Positions 1-11,222 of a stretch of 64,000 nt of DNA are shown piece after piece (positions within the stretch are counted from its first letter, which is position 1; each line of letters begins with the position of its first letter). Origin of the DNA: Umbelopsis ramanniana AG (lineage: Eukaryota > Mucoromycota > Umbelopsidomycetes > Umbelopsidales > Umbelopsidaceae); NCBI RefSeq assembly GCF_025399195.1, contig NW_026252123.1, positions 1-64,000 of the forward strand, in the 5' to 3' direction. Under the pieces are notes generated by a model. The model did no database searches. It saw only the letters and a program-made list of their open reading frames with translations, and was not told the origin of the DNA. The position numbers and the translations under genes are program-made.

Positions 1-39
1 TTACATAAAAGAGGCCAGAAAGCCAATCCCGCACTCTAC

Positions 40-2604
40 ATGCCGACTACTGCAGCACTCCAGTCTATACAGTCCATCTCGGACATCACCACTCAAGTTC
101 GCCATACTAGTGGCGACATTCCACCTCCCCTCGTTGGCGCCTCTGTCACTGTTCTCAATGGCCATGCATATGTATTTGCTGGCCGCTTAGTGTCATCTCG
201 CAAGATGACGAATTCACTGTACATTCTCGACCTCAAAACCCTCGAATGGACTCGACATATTCCGACACCAGATAGCGAACAAGCTGCGAATCCTCGATAT
301 TTTCATTCAGCCGAAGCGTACCAAAATCAAATTATCTTTTTTGGTGGTATGGGATACTCAAGAGAATCAGCAGACGGTTTATGTGTATTGGACGATGTTT
401 CGGTACTGGACGTCAACACATTAGAGTGGAATCACCATACGATAGAGAAAACACTTTATTCACCTCGTCCTCGATATGCACATCTTTCATCCATTGTTCA
501 AAATACACTAGTGGTAGTGGGTGGCCAAGACATGACGAACAACTATATTGAAGAGATTAATGTCCTTGATCTCCACACCTGGAAATGGATTAACGTTAAG
601 CCCTTCGAAAAACATGTTGGTGCCTACCGCTCCATTGCCGTCACTGCTCCTTCCGGCGCTCACATCCCTACCATGACCTCTGATGCTGGTACCGCCGCCA
701 CCAAACCCACGGGCACCACGATGGCTAACGTCAACTCCGATCAACAACAACAACAACAAGCAGTCGATGGGTCGATCTACATGTATTCTAACTACAATTT
801 TGCTGACGTGCGAAGAGAATTACAAATGATCAGTGCGCCTGCAAATAATTCGAAACCAATTCAAGACTATTCGTCTCTCATGTCTGGTTCAGCCATGCCA
901 CCTGGTTTAAGGTTTCCCGCGGGTCACATTCTTGGACATCACCTTATCCTCACTGGAACTTACTTAACCCCGCAAACACACTCCTTTAGTATATGGCTTA
1001 TGAACCTCAGTGCTATGTCATGGTCTCGAGTCGAAACAGGGAGCATCTTTTCCACAGGCTCGTGGAATCGCTCCATTTTAAGCCAAGACCAAAATAAGTT
1101 AATGGTCTTTGGGCATCGAGACCGGGACCTTCTTACCGACTATAATCACCGCCAAGTCAACTATGATCATTTGGCTGTGGTGGATATGGAAGCCTTTGGT
1201 GCTTATCGACTTCCCGTCATGACGTGTTCGCCTCTTGCTCAAGAGATGGGGCTCAGTCTACTCAACGAACCTGGCGTTTCGGACTTTTCCATCATTACCC
1301 GAGAAAACTCGGTCATCCCCATCAATTCGGCTATTTTACGCCGACGGTGGCCCTATTTCGACCGGCTAATGAAGGACAATGTTGAAATCGTCACGGTGAA
1401 AGAGGATACGGAGGACGTTATCGTCGAGACCGAGGCTTCGACGCTAGCTTCCACAGATGCAACCATAGATAGTACAGCAGAAACCACTACCACTACGCAG
1501 ACCAGCAACGGTAGTATGGAAGATTCAGAGACAGTGACGGAAGCAACGGTGTCTGTCAAACCAACCTTTATACAGGAAGGTGACATAACCCCAGATGAGG
1601 CGGCTGCAACAGATATTCATGATACACTGATAGCGGAATCTCCTTCACAAGATGTTTCACCTCGACCCAGCATAACAAATCATCTTCATCGCGAAGCCAC
1701 TATCAAAAGCCATGCTCTCCATTTCCCGCATACCTCTCAAGTTATTATTGCGTTCCTCCAATTTATATACACCGATAATCTTCTCACTGCGCAACAGCAT
1801 CAACCTCATATCCTTTCACAATTGCTTTTGTTAGCTGATATGTACGATATTCCAAGACTGAAAGACTTAGCCACGCACGCCCTTCATCAAATGTTGAACA
1901 TGTCTACCGCCGCCCTCATTTTCGAAACGGCCGCTCTTTCTCATCAAACCAGTCTGCAGATTCGTTCTTTGAAGATGATGATTGCCGCCAAGAAACTCAT
2001 CCAACAGCAACAAAACAGTCGAAGTTCAGTGACCGTTTCGCCAAGACCTTCGCTTCACACACCTCCTCCCTCTGCTTCCACGGTATCACTAGAATCAGCG
2101 ACACAAATGAATTCACCTCGAAGTGTGGCGTCGACCAATTCGTATATGTCAGCCACGGCTACGTCCAGCTCAGTTCATCGATTTGACTCTAATTCTCGCA
2201 TGTCCCTTCTTGACCAAGGTCACTATATGACTTCGCCTGGTCATCAGCCTGGTTCGCCCAATGGTTCCATTCGCTCACGCACCGCTTCTTTAACACGAAC
2301 TCAGTCAACGCGCCGGTCACTGTCAGGCAACAACCAGTCTCCTTATATGGCGTTTTCATCGCCCATGAATCCCATCATTGCTGAACAAGATGATTCCGAT
2401 TACGCCAACTCTCCTAGGCGAAGCACCAGTACAAACCGTCCTAACCTGGACCTATCGGATGAAGCGTCTTCCGCCAAGGACGAACCAACTTCATCCAGTA
2501 AGAAGTTCATGAGTTTGAAGAAGTCCAAGAAGTCATCCGATGGTAAAGAGAAGAAGCCTTTTTTGGAAGCTTTCAGTAGTAAACTGGCATCCTTTGCACA
2601 TTAA
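40..2604 (+). CDS. Kelch-repeat and BTB domain protein
   Basis: Single open exon of 854 aa. Residues about 20-420 contain Kelch blades (GG doublets and spaced Y/W, e.g. IIFFGGMGY and LVVVGGQD), which normally form a beta-propeller. A BTB-like fold begins near residue 415 (ENSVIPINSAILRRRWPYF) and resumes near 560 (HTSQVIIAFLQFIYTDN); between the two halves is a Thr/Ser/Glu-rich insert of about 100 residues. The tail after 660 is Ser/Pro/Arg-rich and ends in a Lys-rich stretch. The architecture resembles fungal Ral2-like and LZTR1-like Kelch-BTB proteins, which act in Ras signalling or as cullin-3 adaptors; the exact role is inference. The frame is open to the window edge upstream of the ATG, so the N-terminus may be incomplete. 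Confidence 0.82.
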   Translation: MPTTAALQSIQSISDITTQVRHTSGDIPPPLVGASVTVLNGHAYVFAGRLVSSRKMTNSLYILDLKTLEWTRHIPTPDSEQAANPRYFHSAEAYQNQIIFFGGMGYSRESADGLCVLDDVSVLDVNTLEWNHHTIEKTLYSPRPRYAHLSSIVQNTLVVVGGQDMTNNYIEEINVLDLHTWKWINVKPFEKHVGAYRSIAVTAPSGAHIPTMTSDAGTAATKPTGTTMANVNSDQQQQQQAVDGSIYMYSNYNFADVRRELQMISAPANNSKPIQDYSSLMSGSAMPPGLRFPAGHILGHHLILTGTYLTPQTHSFSIWLMNLSAMSWSRVETGSIFSTGSWNRSILSQDQNKLMVFGHRDRDLLTDYNHRQVNYDHLAVVDMEAFGAYRLPVMTCSPLAQEMGLSLLNEPGVSDFSIITRENSVIPINSAILRRRWPYFDRLMKDNVEIVTVKEDTEDVIVETEASTLASTDATIDSTAETTTTTQTSNGSMEDSETVTEATVSVKPTFIQEGDITPDEAAATDIHDTLIAESPSQDVSPRPSITNHLHREATIKSHALHFPHTSQVIIAFLQFIYTDNLLTAQQHQPHILSQLLLLADMYDIPRLKDLATHALHQMLNMSTAALIFETAALSHQTSLQIRSLKMMIAAKKLIQQQQNSRSSVTVSPRPSLHTPPPSASTVSLESATQMNSPRSVASTNSYMSATATSSSVHRFDSNSRMSLLDQGHYMTSPGHQPGSPNGSIRSRTASLTRTQSTRRSLSGNNQSPYMAFSSPMNPIIAEQDDSDYANSPRRSTSTNRPNLDLSDEASSAKDEPTSSSKKFMSLKKSKKSSDGKEKKPFLEAFSSKLASFAH

Positions 2605-3523
2605 TCCTCCCATATTGGGTTTTTTATTGCACATAGTAGTTGTTTAAAAGTTATATAAATACATACATTTCAAATGAACCATCGCTTGGCAGGGATTGCT
2701 TATAACGTCCACTTGGAATTAGTAATATCCCACCGTTCTGTCATAACACTTGTTAAAAATCGATGTGAACACATTAATTTCAAATGAGTCATGTGAATCA
2801 AACATGGCTCGGCTTAGCCTGCTTACCAAGCTCACTTGGCATCCATTGGCGATCTTTCACGGGTGAAAGATCGCTCCACTACGCTCAGGCCATCTTCGGC
2901 CATTCAACCATGTGTGTTGCCTAAGTTCAAGTAGCAAGCAAACATCACAGCTGTTGCAGACAGCAGCAGTTCATGCCCTTCCAGCTATTTTTTTTTCTAA
3001 AAGGAAGTGTTTATGGTCTGAGGATTTGGCAGGTGACAGTGATTATTCATGGCTGGCCGAGCCATCGAATTTCTCGTCATTGGCATAGTAGAATGCCCAA
3101 GCGGGTCTTGAAAATAGAAGGACCTGAGGACATATAGAACAGCATACACTTTCTAGAAGCAACCTCATAGAGGACAGGGGGCGGTGGTGGCAAAAAACGA
3201 AAAGGTTGAAGTGGCAAACAACGAACAGAAGGTGCCATTGTTTCAAACAATCATCTAGTCGTTACGATACGAACTACCATGGCCAAGTTGTTTCAAAACC
3301 TTGGTTCAGTATAATATCGGCAACCTTCAAAGCTACAAGCTCTTGTTAGCTCTATGTAAATAGAGAGAGGGGCGAATGATACAAAAATTTCCTAGCCTTA
3401 ACGTGCCTGAGGACACTGACTTTTTCTTCTTCTTGGCCCCCGCAGTCCCATAAACCCCATTGATGGGTAAATGTCGTTTTTACTAGCCTCAACACTGCTT
3501 GACGGAAAGCTTTCTTCATACTG
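2605..3523. other. Intergenic region with a hairpin, no gene seen
   Basis: About 0.9 kb between two BTB genes. It holds the 3' flank of the Kelch-BTB gene and the upstream region of the MATH-BTB gene. No convincing coding sequence was found: the ORFs are short, without domains, and one of them (minus, 3352-3672) overlaps antisense to a real exon. The only clear structure is the perfect hairpin listed separately. A T-run lies near 2988. Confidence 0.6.
2849..2874. repeat. Perfect 12-bp inverted repeat with 2-nt loop
   Basis: GCGATCTTTCAC, then GG, then GTGAAAGATCGC, with no mismatch. It lies about 245 bp after the Kelch-BTB stop inside a stretch with further GGCC-rich inverted motifs (AGGCCATCTTCGGCC near 2889). 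It could be an RNA hairpin or part of a dispersed repeat; function unknown. Confidence 0.8.
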
Positions 3524-5630
3524 ATGGCAATTGCACTAGATTTTGCAGCGATATCTAACTCAAGTTCAACTGGTTCCCTCATATACTCATACCGGTGGAT
3601 CTTCTCAAAATGGACATCCATTCCAAAGTACACAGAGCAATGCAGTCCAACATTTGAAGCAGATGGAGTCAAATGGTAAATATTATGTAGTTATATGACA
3701 AGTACCTTGTACTGTTTTACTAAACTACTGGGTTTTAGGGCACTTAAGGTATGGGAAGCACAATACAGGAAATTTCATATTGGGAGGGATTCTGACATGA
3801 ATTTTCAACCGACTTTTTAGCTATTCAAAGGCAGACAGCGTACGCCTAATGTAACTACATGCAACCTTTGTATTACTAACTCACAATCCAGTACTCCTAA
3901 ACATAATTTCTTTTTAACAAGGACTTGGCTTTGTACTTGAAGATGGTCGATAGCGATTCACATCCACTGAAAGGCATACGGAAGAAAGTACGCATCGTCT
4001 TTGTGGTGGAAGATGTGGCAAAATCAAACCGCATAGGTAGGGCCGATTATGGGAAAAGTAAGTATCAGTCAGGTTGAATTGGAAATACAATAGCATTATC
4101 TTAACTCTCAACTGTCAAACAGCGGAACATCCGGTATGGTTTAGTGAAAGTAAGCAGCTTTTTGAGAAGTCGGTTGATGATGAAATGTGAAACTGGTTAC
4201 TAAATCCTAAAAGAACACGCTACATGGGGCGAGGAATCTCTGCTTCCCTTGGATCGGTTAGGTGTCTATGCCCCCTACAGTAATTTTTCGACGTCGCGCG
4301 ACCGACAAACTGTCAGTGTAAAGTTTGAGGTTTTGAAAACAAGATCTGATCCTCCAATCCTCAACCGTGGCGTTGGCTATATGCCCTTCATGCAGAAATA
4401 TTTCAACGATGCTGCGTTTTCAGATGTCACATTTAAAGCCAAACTCGACAATCAAGAAAGAACTTTTTATGCTCACAAAGTCGTCATGGCATCAGCCTCC
4501 TCGTGGTTCGAGACACTTTTTACCAATGGCATGAAGGAAAGCTTCTCCAATGAAATTACCCTCGCAGACACCGATCCAGCCACCTTTGAATTTGTACTAC
4601 GGCATTGCTATGGCATGGAATTCGACATTGAAAATATTGAACAGGCTGAAAATATCGTCGTCTTATCAGATCGCTTTGGTATTGATCGCTTGAAAGATGA
4701 GGCATTCCGGCACATCCGGCTAGAACTGTGTCCAAATAACATATGGAGAATATGGGAATTAGCTGGTAAGCATGTCGAAACCTCTTTGGTTCACAGAGAG
4801 AGTATCTACACCGTTGTGCTGACAATTCATGGTTATTTAGATAAACATTCTGACAAAAGAACTTATTTAACCTGCGAAGATTATGTGTCGCAAAACATTC
4901 CTACTTTGATCAAACACTCCAGTTTCTTCCAGGCCAGTCCAAATATTTTGGAAGTCATTCTTAAACACGATATGGGCAACTTTCCGTCAGAGGAGAACCT
5001 CTTTGAAGCTGTTGTTCGATGGGCCACCTATGAAGAGAATATCGGCCCCTCAATGTATGATGATAATTCTGATCAAGCTTCTACAGAAAGTTTTGAGAAC
5101 TTGTCCACTGTCGCCTTGCAAGAAAATCCTACCTTCCCTGAACCCATGTTGGGGGAAATGGATTTCTCTGTTTTGAAGTATCCCTTTTTCTCCAAGCCCA
5201 CCTCTCCAATCATGCTACGGTCCGACGAGGATGGCGTCATTCGTAGACATTCCATTGGCACTGTGGGGCAGCGTAAACGTGAACAAGAAAAACTGGCAAC
5301 CGATCGAAGAAACTCAGCGGACTCGGACTCATTTCCGTCCTTTCGACTAATGTTATTGCCCTATTTATTGCAGCATATACGATTCCCTCTTATGTCACCG
5401 CAGTATTTAACGTCAAATGTAATTTCCAATGAGATAGTTATGAACGCTGAAGGAATGAAAGACTTGGTAGGTTTTTGGAGGTTTTTCAACTTGAATGGAT
5501 GACACCATGCTAACCTCATACATTCCGATGTACCTTGTAGCTCATAGAAGCTTTCGCATACCATGTGTCAGGCACACAAAATAACTCAAAACCAACGCGA
5601 TTTCGAGCTCGTATCCAGAGAGTCGATTGA
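3524..5630 (+). CDS. MATH-BTB-BACK domain protein, probable CUL3 adaptor
   Basis: Seven exons: 3524-3675, 3739-3748, 3821-3850, 3922-4057, 4123-4149, 4214-5466, 5541-5630; all phases agree, giving 565 aa. Residues about 24-165 form a MATH domain (WIFSKWTSIPKYTEQCSPTF, then LALYLKMVDSD, then VSVKFEVLK); BTB follows at about 185-300 (AAFSDVTFKAK, FYAHKVVMASASSWFETLF), then a BACK-like region with an acidic/Ser insert and the closing LIEAFAYH encoded in the last exon. Family knowledge: such proteins present substrates to cullin-3 ligases (SPOP type). No ATG opens the long exon in frame, which shows upstream exons are needed. Exon 2 is only 10 nt. Poly(A) signals AATAAA follow at 5653. The true start could lie upstream of 3524. 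Confidence 0.85.
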
Positions 5631-5766
5631 AATATCCACCAAACCTTTTTATAATAAAGCATTAATAAAATTTCTCATAAATTTCTTGGGTCACGCAGCA
5701 TCCATAACCCCTCAGGTTCTCTCCCACCTACAAGCTTGACTAGCTAGTTGGATCATTCGACTAGCC

Positions 5767-7614
5767 ATGACTACCCATTCCGAGGCAAGTGCGGAAAATA
5801 ACATTCCTCGGGAAAGTTCAAGATTGTTGGACAATGAACCGTCGTCTACGTCGTACGCGGCTGTTGAGAACGGCGGCCAAGAGGAAGAACAAAGAAGCGG
5901 AGAGCAACGGGTGGGTTGACCAAACGTCCATGTCGAGAAATTTCTCGAAGCTGCATTCACTAACTCGGATCATTTTAAGTCTTCCAAAGCTCGCCGCATC
6001 ACTATCATTGTTTTGGCCGTGGTGCTTTCCACCACTGTTTTGGCCACCGCATGGTTCGCCTCTCACTACAGTTCACTGCGCAAACGATCATACCGACCTT
6101 ACGGGATTTTGAACAACGGCACCCATGACTTTAGACAAACCCTTATTATGATATCGTTGGATGGCACCGTTAATGACTACTTGGATCGTGGAATTACGCC
6201 TAATCTGGATGCCATTGGTAATTGAGATTGATAGAGCTGTCAATATTGAGTATGTTGCTGCCTGCCTTTTCATACTGACTTGTTATTCGTAGCTGCCGAT
6301 GGCGTTAGAGCACAGTACATGAATCCCTCGTTTCCGGTAAATTTCTTCTGCTTTTGATTAATGTAGTCAATCCATGCCCGCCCGCTCTATCCATATTTAT
6401 TTTACCCACCTTCTTAATTCACAGTCAGTGACATTTCCAAATCATTGGAGTCTGGTGACTGGCCTCTACCCTGAAACTCATGGCATTGTTGGCAATGTAT
6501 TTTATGACCCGGTATTGAATCAAACCTTCAATTATAAAAGCGCAGCTGGTAGCTGGAGCCCCAAGTGGTGGGGAGGTGAACCGGTAAGAGTCCAATTGTA
6601 CAAGCGAGCATATGTAGAGGTGAATCTATCTTATTGATAATACCGATAGATCTGGGTCACCTCGGAACTGCAGAATGTGACATCGGCTGTTATCATGTGG
6701 CCGGGCTGCAGTACCAGCTTCAATGGTGTACGTCCGACCTATGAAGTTCCCTTCGACGACGTTACAAACAGCGATAAGAAAATGGATCAAGTGCTCCAAT
6801 GGCTTGATCTTCCATTGGAGGACCGACCGCAAATCATCAATGCGTATATTCAAACTGTTGACCAGCACGGTCATAAGTATGGCCCATACGACAATCTTGT
6901 AAGTTGTCATCTTTGTATACAATGTACTTGTCAATTCATCTCTCTAAACCATCTTTCTAGACACTGAACGCATTGCATTCGGTTGATGGTAGCCTTGGCC
7001 GCTTACTGGATGGATTGAAAAAGAGACACTTGTCCGATATTGTACATATCATGGTGGTTAGCGATCACGGCATGTCTGAATCTTCCAACGACAAATTGAT
7101 TTACTACGACGATATTCTGGATGAAACTGCCCTCGGAAACATCTGGAAGTCGGAAGGATGGCCATTGTTGGGTATACGCCCATACCCTGGGAGAGAAGAT
7201 GCTGTAGATGACATTTATCAACAGTTGTATGAACATTCACTTCTCCCTGGGGCCAAGTACGAAGTCTTCCGTCGCGAAAATATGCCACCCAAGTATCACT
7301 TCTCTCACACCCAACGAGTGCCTCCTGTAGTTGCCATTCCGTTTGAAGGTTGGAACTTTGTTACTCATAAGCAGTTTAATGACCCTACCAAAGTGTACCA
7401 GCCTCGCGGTGTTCATGGGTACGATAACTTTGCTCGACAATCACGGGCTATCTTTGTGGCCAAAGGCCCATTCTTTGATTGGGATTTAGGGAGGGGTCAA
7501 AGACTCAAGCCATTCGTGAACGTTGAGGTTTATAACGTTCTCAGTCGCATCCTCGGACTCCAGCCTGCCGAGAACAATGGCACTCTGGCCGGCTTTCTTC
7601 AATCTCTGGATTAG
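5767..7614 (+). CDS. Ectonucleotide pyrophosphatase/phosphodiesterase (ENPP/NPP family)
   Basis: Six exons: 5767-5910, 5980-6217, 6293-6336, 6425-6583, 6650-6898, 6961-7614; 495 aa. Type II membrane protein: short acidic cytosolic tail, then a membrane helix at about residues 53-75 preceded by KARR. The alkaline-phosphatase-superfamily fold carries the two-zinc centre: ISLDGT (Asp about 109), SVTFPNH (nucleophile Thr145), VDQHGHKYGP (Asp266, His270), VVSDHGM (Asp313, His314) and RGVHGYD (His about 430). Family members cleave nucleotide or phospholipid phosphodiesters outside the cell or in the vacuole. All catalytic residues are present. A poly(A) signal AATAAA at 7704 sits about 45 bp from the stop of the convergent WD40 gene, so the 3' ends probably overlap. 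Confidence 0.92.
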
Positions 7615-7753
7615 TTCTACCTTCTCACCCCATACGCCAATCCTTTTTGTACATGAAGAAACAATTATGTTAATGTAGATGAAATGACAAGAGGGAAATC
7701 TCTAATAAATGGTACAAGTGGTGCTTTCTTTTTGCTTCTCTATCGTTTCTGCT

Positions 7754-9058
7754 CTAATATGGAGAATGTCTTTTGGCTTGCATGCGACTGGGTACACCAC
7801 GGGCCACACTATTTCCGCTGGCCGGCTCTATGATGCCAGGTGTGGATGTCCAGGTGCATAATTTCGAATCCTCCCCTCCAGAATACATGACGTTGGTTTG
7901 TGGATTCCATGCCACTGATCTAACAACTTCAGTGTGACCGCCCTTTAAGGTTTGGCAAAGTTGAAGTTGGCCTACATTGACATGCATCAAATTGATATCG
8001 CCACTACAACAAATACAAAGTTAGATCCAACCGTTTTTTTTTTTTAAAAAAAAAAAAAAAAAACAATAAAAATGAGACTCTAAGCTTACCTGTTGGAACC
8101 TGCAATTAAGTAGAGTCGTTGGGTTGCTGCATCATATTGGCAGTCAATTGCATAATCCACCTCCAGCAATCCAGGCTGAGTAGCCTTTCGTATATCTTGA
8201 AAGTCGCTAATGAGATCACCCTAATGTACATTGAAAAAACATGCAATGCTCAGATACATATTCAGACGCACTGCTCGCTGCCGGGGCTAACTTACCTCAA
8301 TGGAGTGAAGGGACAGAGTCTCAATGTGCGTAAGACAGTAGACATATTCGGAATTAGGTCCAAAATAGCCAGCTCGGTTGACAGATGATCCTGAGTTGAT
8401 AACGGACAAAATGGCTTCGTCTTCATCGAATTGTTCGACAGAGTAGTTGCAGACGAGACCATCGGTAGATGCAGAGATGAGCTGTGTCGGTATAGTAGGG
8501 TGACATTGAATGTGGGTGATATCATCATTATGCGATTCCACAAATTCGGCCATTTGCTTCGTTTGGCGGGTATCAAAGAACTTGAGCTTTGCCTCAGATA
8601 CAACTAGTTCAGTACCCGCAGCAATCATAGCTTCGTTTGAGTTGATATCAAAAGAGCATAATGGCATATGTGCTAGATAGGAGTTGTTAGCGGAGAGCCA
8701 TCAATATCACGAAAAACACATTGTGCATGACAAAAGTACCTTGGAATATTTGAACCGGGGAGGCGGGGGTTCGCAAGTCCCATCGAGCAATCGATCCGTC
8801 CATAGAGGCAGAAAAAATCATTTGCTCGCCGTGCGTCAAAATCTTTGAGATTTTCTCGGTATGATAGTCGAGCGTAAGGGCAATGGACAGTGTAGCCGGG
8901 TTGTACAGTTTGATCTGGTTGTTGGAAGCCGAAACTACGACATGCGAGGCATTGGCGTTGACATCGTAAATATAGCTGTCATCAAGGGAGAACAAAGTAG
9001 AGCGGTTGAGATGCAGCTGTGGCAACAGGTCATTTGCCTGACTGAACTGGAATGCCAT
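7754..9058 (-). CDS. WD40 repeat protein, WDR89-like
   Basis: Four exons on the minus strand: 9058-8740, 8672-8296, 8220-8090, 8003-7754; 358 aa. WD repeats are visible as paired GH and WD motifs: FSASMDGSIARWDLR, ISASTDGLVCNYS, then the most typical one near the end, GGHTEVVRSVAWNP and YSGGEDSKLCTWT. This spacing and the short C-terminus match the WDR89 family, a single-propeller protein of unclear biochemical role. Intron 3 contains a T12A18 tract (8034-8063). The start ATG at 9058 diverges from the FIT gene ATG at 9213 with only 154 bp between them. Confidence 0.85.
8034..8063. repeat. T12A18 homopolymer junction inside an intron
   Basis: Twelve T followed by eighteen A within intron 3 of the WD40 gene. 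Self-complementary, so it could form a hairpin or mark a polymorphic site. The run length is sensitive to sequencing error. Confidence 0.8.
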
Positions 9059-9212
9059 TGTGATGTTAGCAGGAGTTGCTCACAAAAATATAGAAGCAGC
9101 ACTGACTTGGGCTCACCCACAAAAAAAAAAAAAAAAAGCAGTCGAGCGCTGATCGGTCGGCCTTGCTGTGCTTTTCGTTTGCAGTCAGTCAGTCGTCATA
9201 CCTTTCCTTCCA

Positions 9213-10021
9213 ATGCAACCTCCCTCATTACGACCCCATCAGAAACTGGCTGCCATTTACCCAGCCATTGTCGTGCTGGGTCTATTGGTTTCCAAACTCG
9301 GCAACATTCCTGATGGTTATTTCTCCAACAAGCGTAATATCTTCAACGTCTATTTCGTCAAGCTCGGCTGGTTCTGGACAACCTTGGTCTACTTGCCTTT
9401 CGCTTACCTTGTTATCTCTGATCAAAACGTACAGAGATTCGGAAAGTCTACTGTCCGATGGCTGATGGTTACGCTTTACTGGTTCCTATTGACTCAATGG
9501 GCCTTTGGACCAAGTATCATCGATCGAGTTTTCATAGCCACGGGAGGAGCATGTGATTTTGTCCAACTAGACGAAAACCCAAATCCCATTCAGGTTTTTG
9601 AACAAGTGGCCTGTAGAAAGCAAGGTGGAACTTGGGCTGGAGGACACGATGTTTCCGGACATTGTCTCTTATTGATACATAGCAGCTTATTCTTTCTGGA
9701 AGAGTTGAGTTGGCTTTGGTATACCCCGTCTTATAATACAATCATTCGGAAAAGCCAGTCGCTCTTTATTGTCGTCGGTTCGCTCCTTGGATTATGGGCA
9801 TGGATGTTACTGATGACCAGTATTTATTTCCATGGACATTATGAACTACTCTCCGGTACTTTGTTTGGACTGTTTGGATGGGCCTTAATCGTAAGTACAG
9901 CTTTTGGTTGCTGAGCATAAAACATTGAACTCACCAGCGGAATTTTTGCCTCTAGTACGTGGTCGTTTTACCACGAACCAGCTATCCCAGCACGGCCGAA
10001 GAGAATCGCCGTGAAAAATAA
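9213..10021 (+). CDS. FIT/Scs3 family acyl-CoA diphosphatase, lipid-droplet biogenesis
   Basis: Two exons, 9213-9890 and 9956-10021; 247 aa. Six or so hydrophobic segments, with the signature GHDVSGH (first catalytic His) and a second His in YFHGHYE; fungal Scs3/Yft2 and animal FIT2 use this pair to hydrolyse acyl-CoA in the ER lumen and support lipid-droplet and phospholipid homeostasis. NIFNVYFVKLGWFWT is also typical. The ATG at 9213 is the first in frame; codons upstream lack an ATG. A second possible acceptor (CAG at 9937) gives a quick stop, so the TAG acceptor at 9953-9955, which restores the family-like tail, is preferred. Divergent from the WD40 gene. Confidence 0.9.
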
Positions 10022-10124
10022 ACAAAAATTTGAATAGCTAGCTGTGTTTTTTTTTTTCTTAATATCTACCGAAAGACTTTATATTCTTAATAGATTTCAA
10101 CCATAATACCTACACACATCTACC

Positions 10125-11222
10125 ATGCTTCTTCAATGTAGGCGACATGTTCATAAAATCATAACAGATGCATCCTTAGCTAAAGTAATGCCTCAAATGA
10201 GGCATCCGTCTATGCTACGTTTGGCAACCACCACCTCGACAACGCGACCACCGCAGGACGACGAACCTCGACGACCAGCTGTAACCAAGTATAAAGCTTT
10301 ATCGATACCTACTTTAAAAGATCTTCCACAATTGTACAAGGAACTTGTCAAGGCAAAATTGGCGGGCCTAGTCGCCTTGACAGCTATGGCAGGTGTGGCC
10401 ATAGCCCCGGGCACAGATGTGTCAACGTTACTGTATACCACTGCAGGCACTGCACTGTGTATTGGTTCAGCCAATGCCATCAACCAGTGGATTGAAATTC
10501 CTTATGACGCACAAATGCTTCGAACTCGAAATCGTGTTCTTGGCCGCCGCGCTTTGTCACCGTTTCACGCTTGGGCTTTCGGTATCACCACTGGCATTGC
10601 TGGTACAGGCTTGTTGGCTACCATGGTCAATCCTCTCACCGCTGCTCTCGGTGCGCTCAACATTTTCATTTACACTGGCATTTACACTCCTATGAAGCGT
10701 GCTTCCATCGCCAACACCTGGGCTGGCGCTGTGGTGGGTGGTATTCCACCTATGATGGGATGGGCAGCGGTCACCAACTCCTTGGATGCCGGTGCATGGG
10801 TTCTAGGAGCTATTGTGTATGCTTGGCAATTTCCACACTTTAATTCCTTGGCCTGGAATTTACGTGCTGATTATTCCAAGGCGGGTTATCGCATGATGTC
10901 TGTCACCGACCCCAAATTGAATGCTAGAGTGTCCTTGCGATATAGTGCTCTCATGATTCCACTCTGCCTTTCCATGCCTTACCTTGGCCTTACCACCTGG
11001 TGGTTTGCCCTGGACTCTACCATCGTCAATGGCGCTATGCTGTTGGGAGCTTACCGGTTCTGGCGCCAGAGCAACGAAAAGACTGCACGTCAACTCTTCT
11101 TTGGAAGTTTGCTCAACCTTCCACTCATCCTTGCTTTGATGATTCTTCATAAGGAACATCCACAACCTATTTACAATGACCAAGATCTGCTTGAGGATGA
11201 TGAAGAATGGGTTGAGGAGTAG
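10125..11222 (+). CDS. COX10: Protoheme IX farnesyltransferase (heme O synthase), mitochondrial
   Basis: One exon, 365 aa. Makes heme O by adding farnesyl to heme B for cytochrome c oxidase in the mitochondrial inner membrane. The UbiA-type prenyltransferase core shows GSANAINQWIEIPYDAQM with RTRNR (first Asp-rich motif) and the second loop AWQFPHFNSLAWNLRADY followed by AGYRMM. Eight or nine membrane helices are plausible. The first about 60 residues are Arg/Thr-rich without acids and look like a mitochondrial targeting peptide. Intronless, unlike most neighbours. The acidic C-terminus (LLEDDEEWVEE) is unremarkable. Confidence 0.95.
   Translation: MLLQCRRHVHKIITDASLAKVMPQMRHPSMLRLATTTSTTRPPQDDEPRRPAVTKYKALSIPTLKDLPQLYKELVKAKLAGLVALTAMAGVAIAPGTDVSTLLYTTAGTALCIGSANAINQWIEIPYDAQMLRTRNRVLGRRALSPFHAWAFGITTGIAGTGLLATMVNPLTAALGALNIFIYTGIYTPMKRASIANTWAGAVVGGIPPMMGWAAVTNSLDAGAWVLGAIVYAWQFPHFNSLAWNLRADYSKAGYRMMSVTDPKLNARVSLRYSALMIPLCLSMPYLGLTTWWFALDSTIVNGAMLLGAYRFWRQSNEKTARQLFFGSLLNLPLILALMILHKEHPQPIYNDQDLLEDDEEWVEE

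Noticed and set aside
3043-3246. 67-codon minus ORF in the first intergenic region
   Set aside because: Cys/Phe/Leu-rich but short, without ATG context or motif.
3352-3672. 106-codon minus-strand ORF
   Set aside because: It is antisense to exon 1 of the MATH-BTB gene, whose sense frame gives a clear MATH domain; the minus frame shows no motif.
8861-9313. 150-codon plus ORF spanning the WD40 start
   Set aside because: Overlaps the WD40 first exon antisense and an A-run; no motif. The FIT gene in another frame explains the right part.
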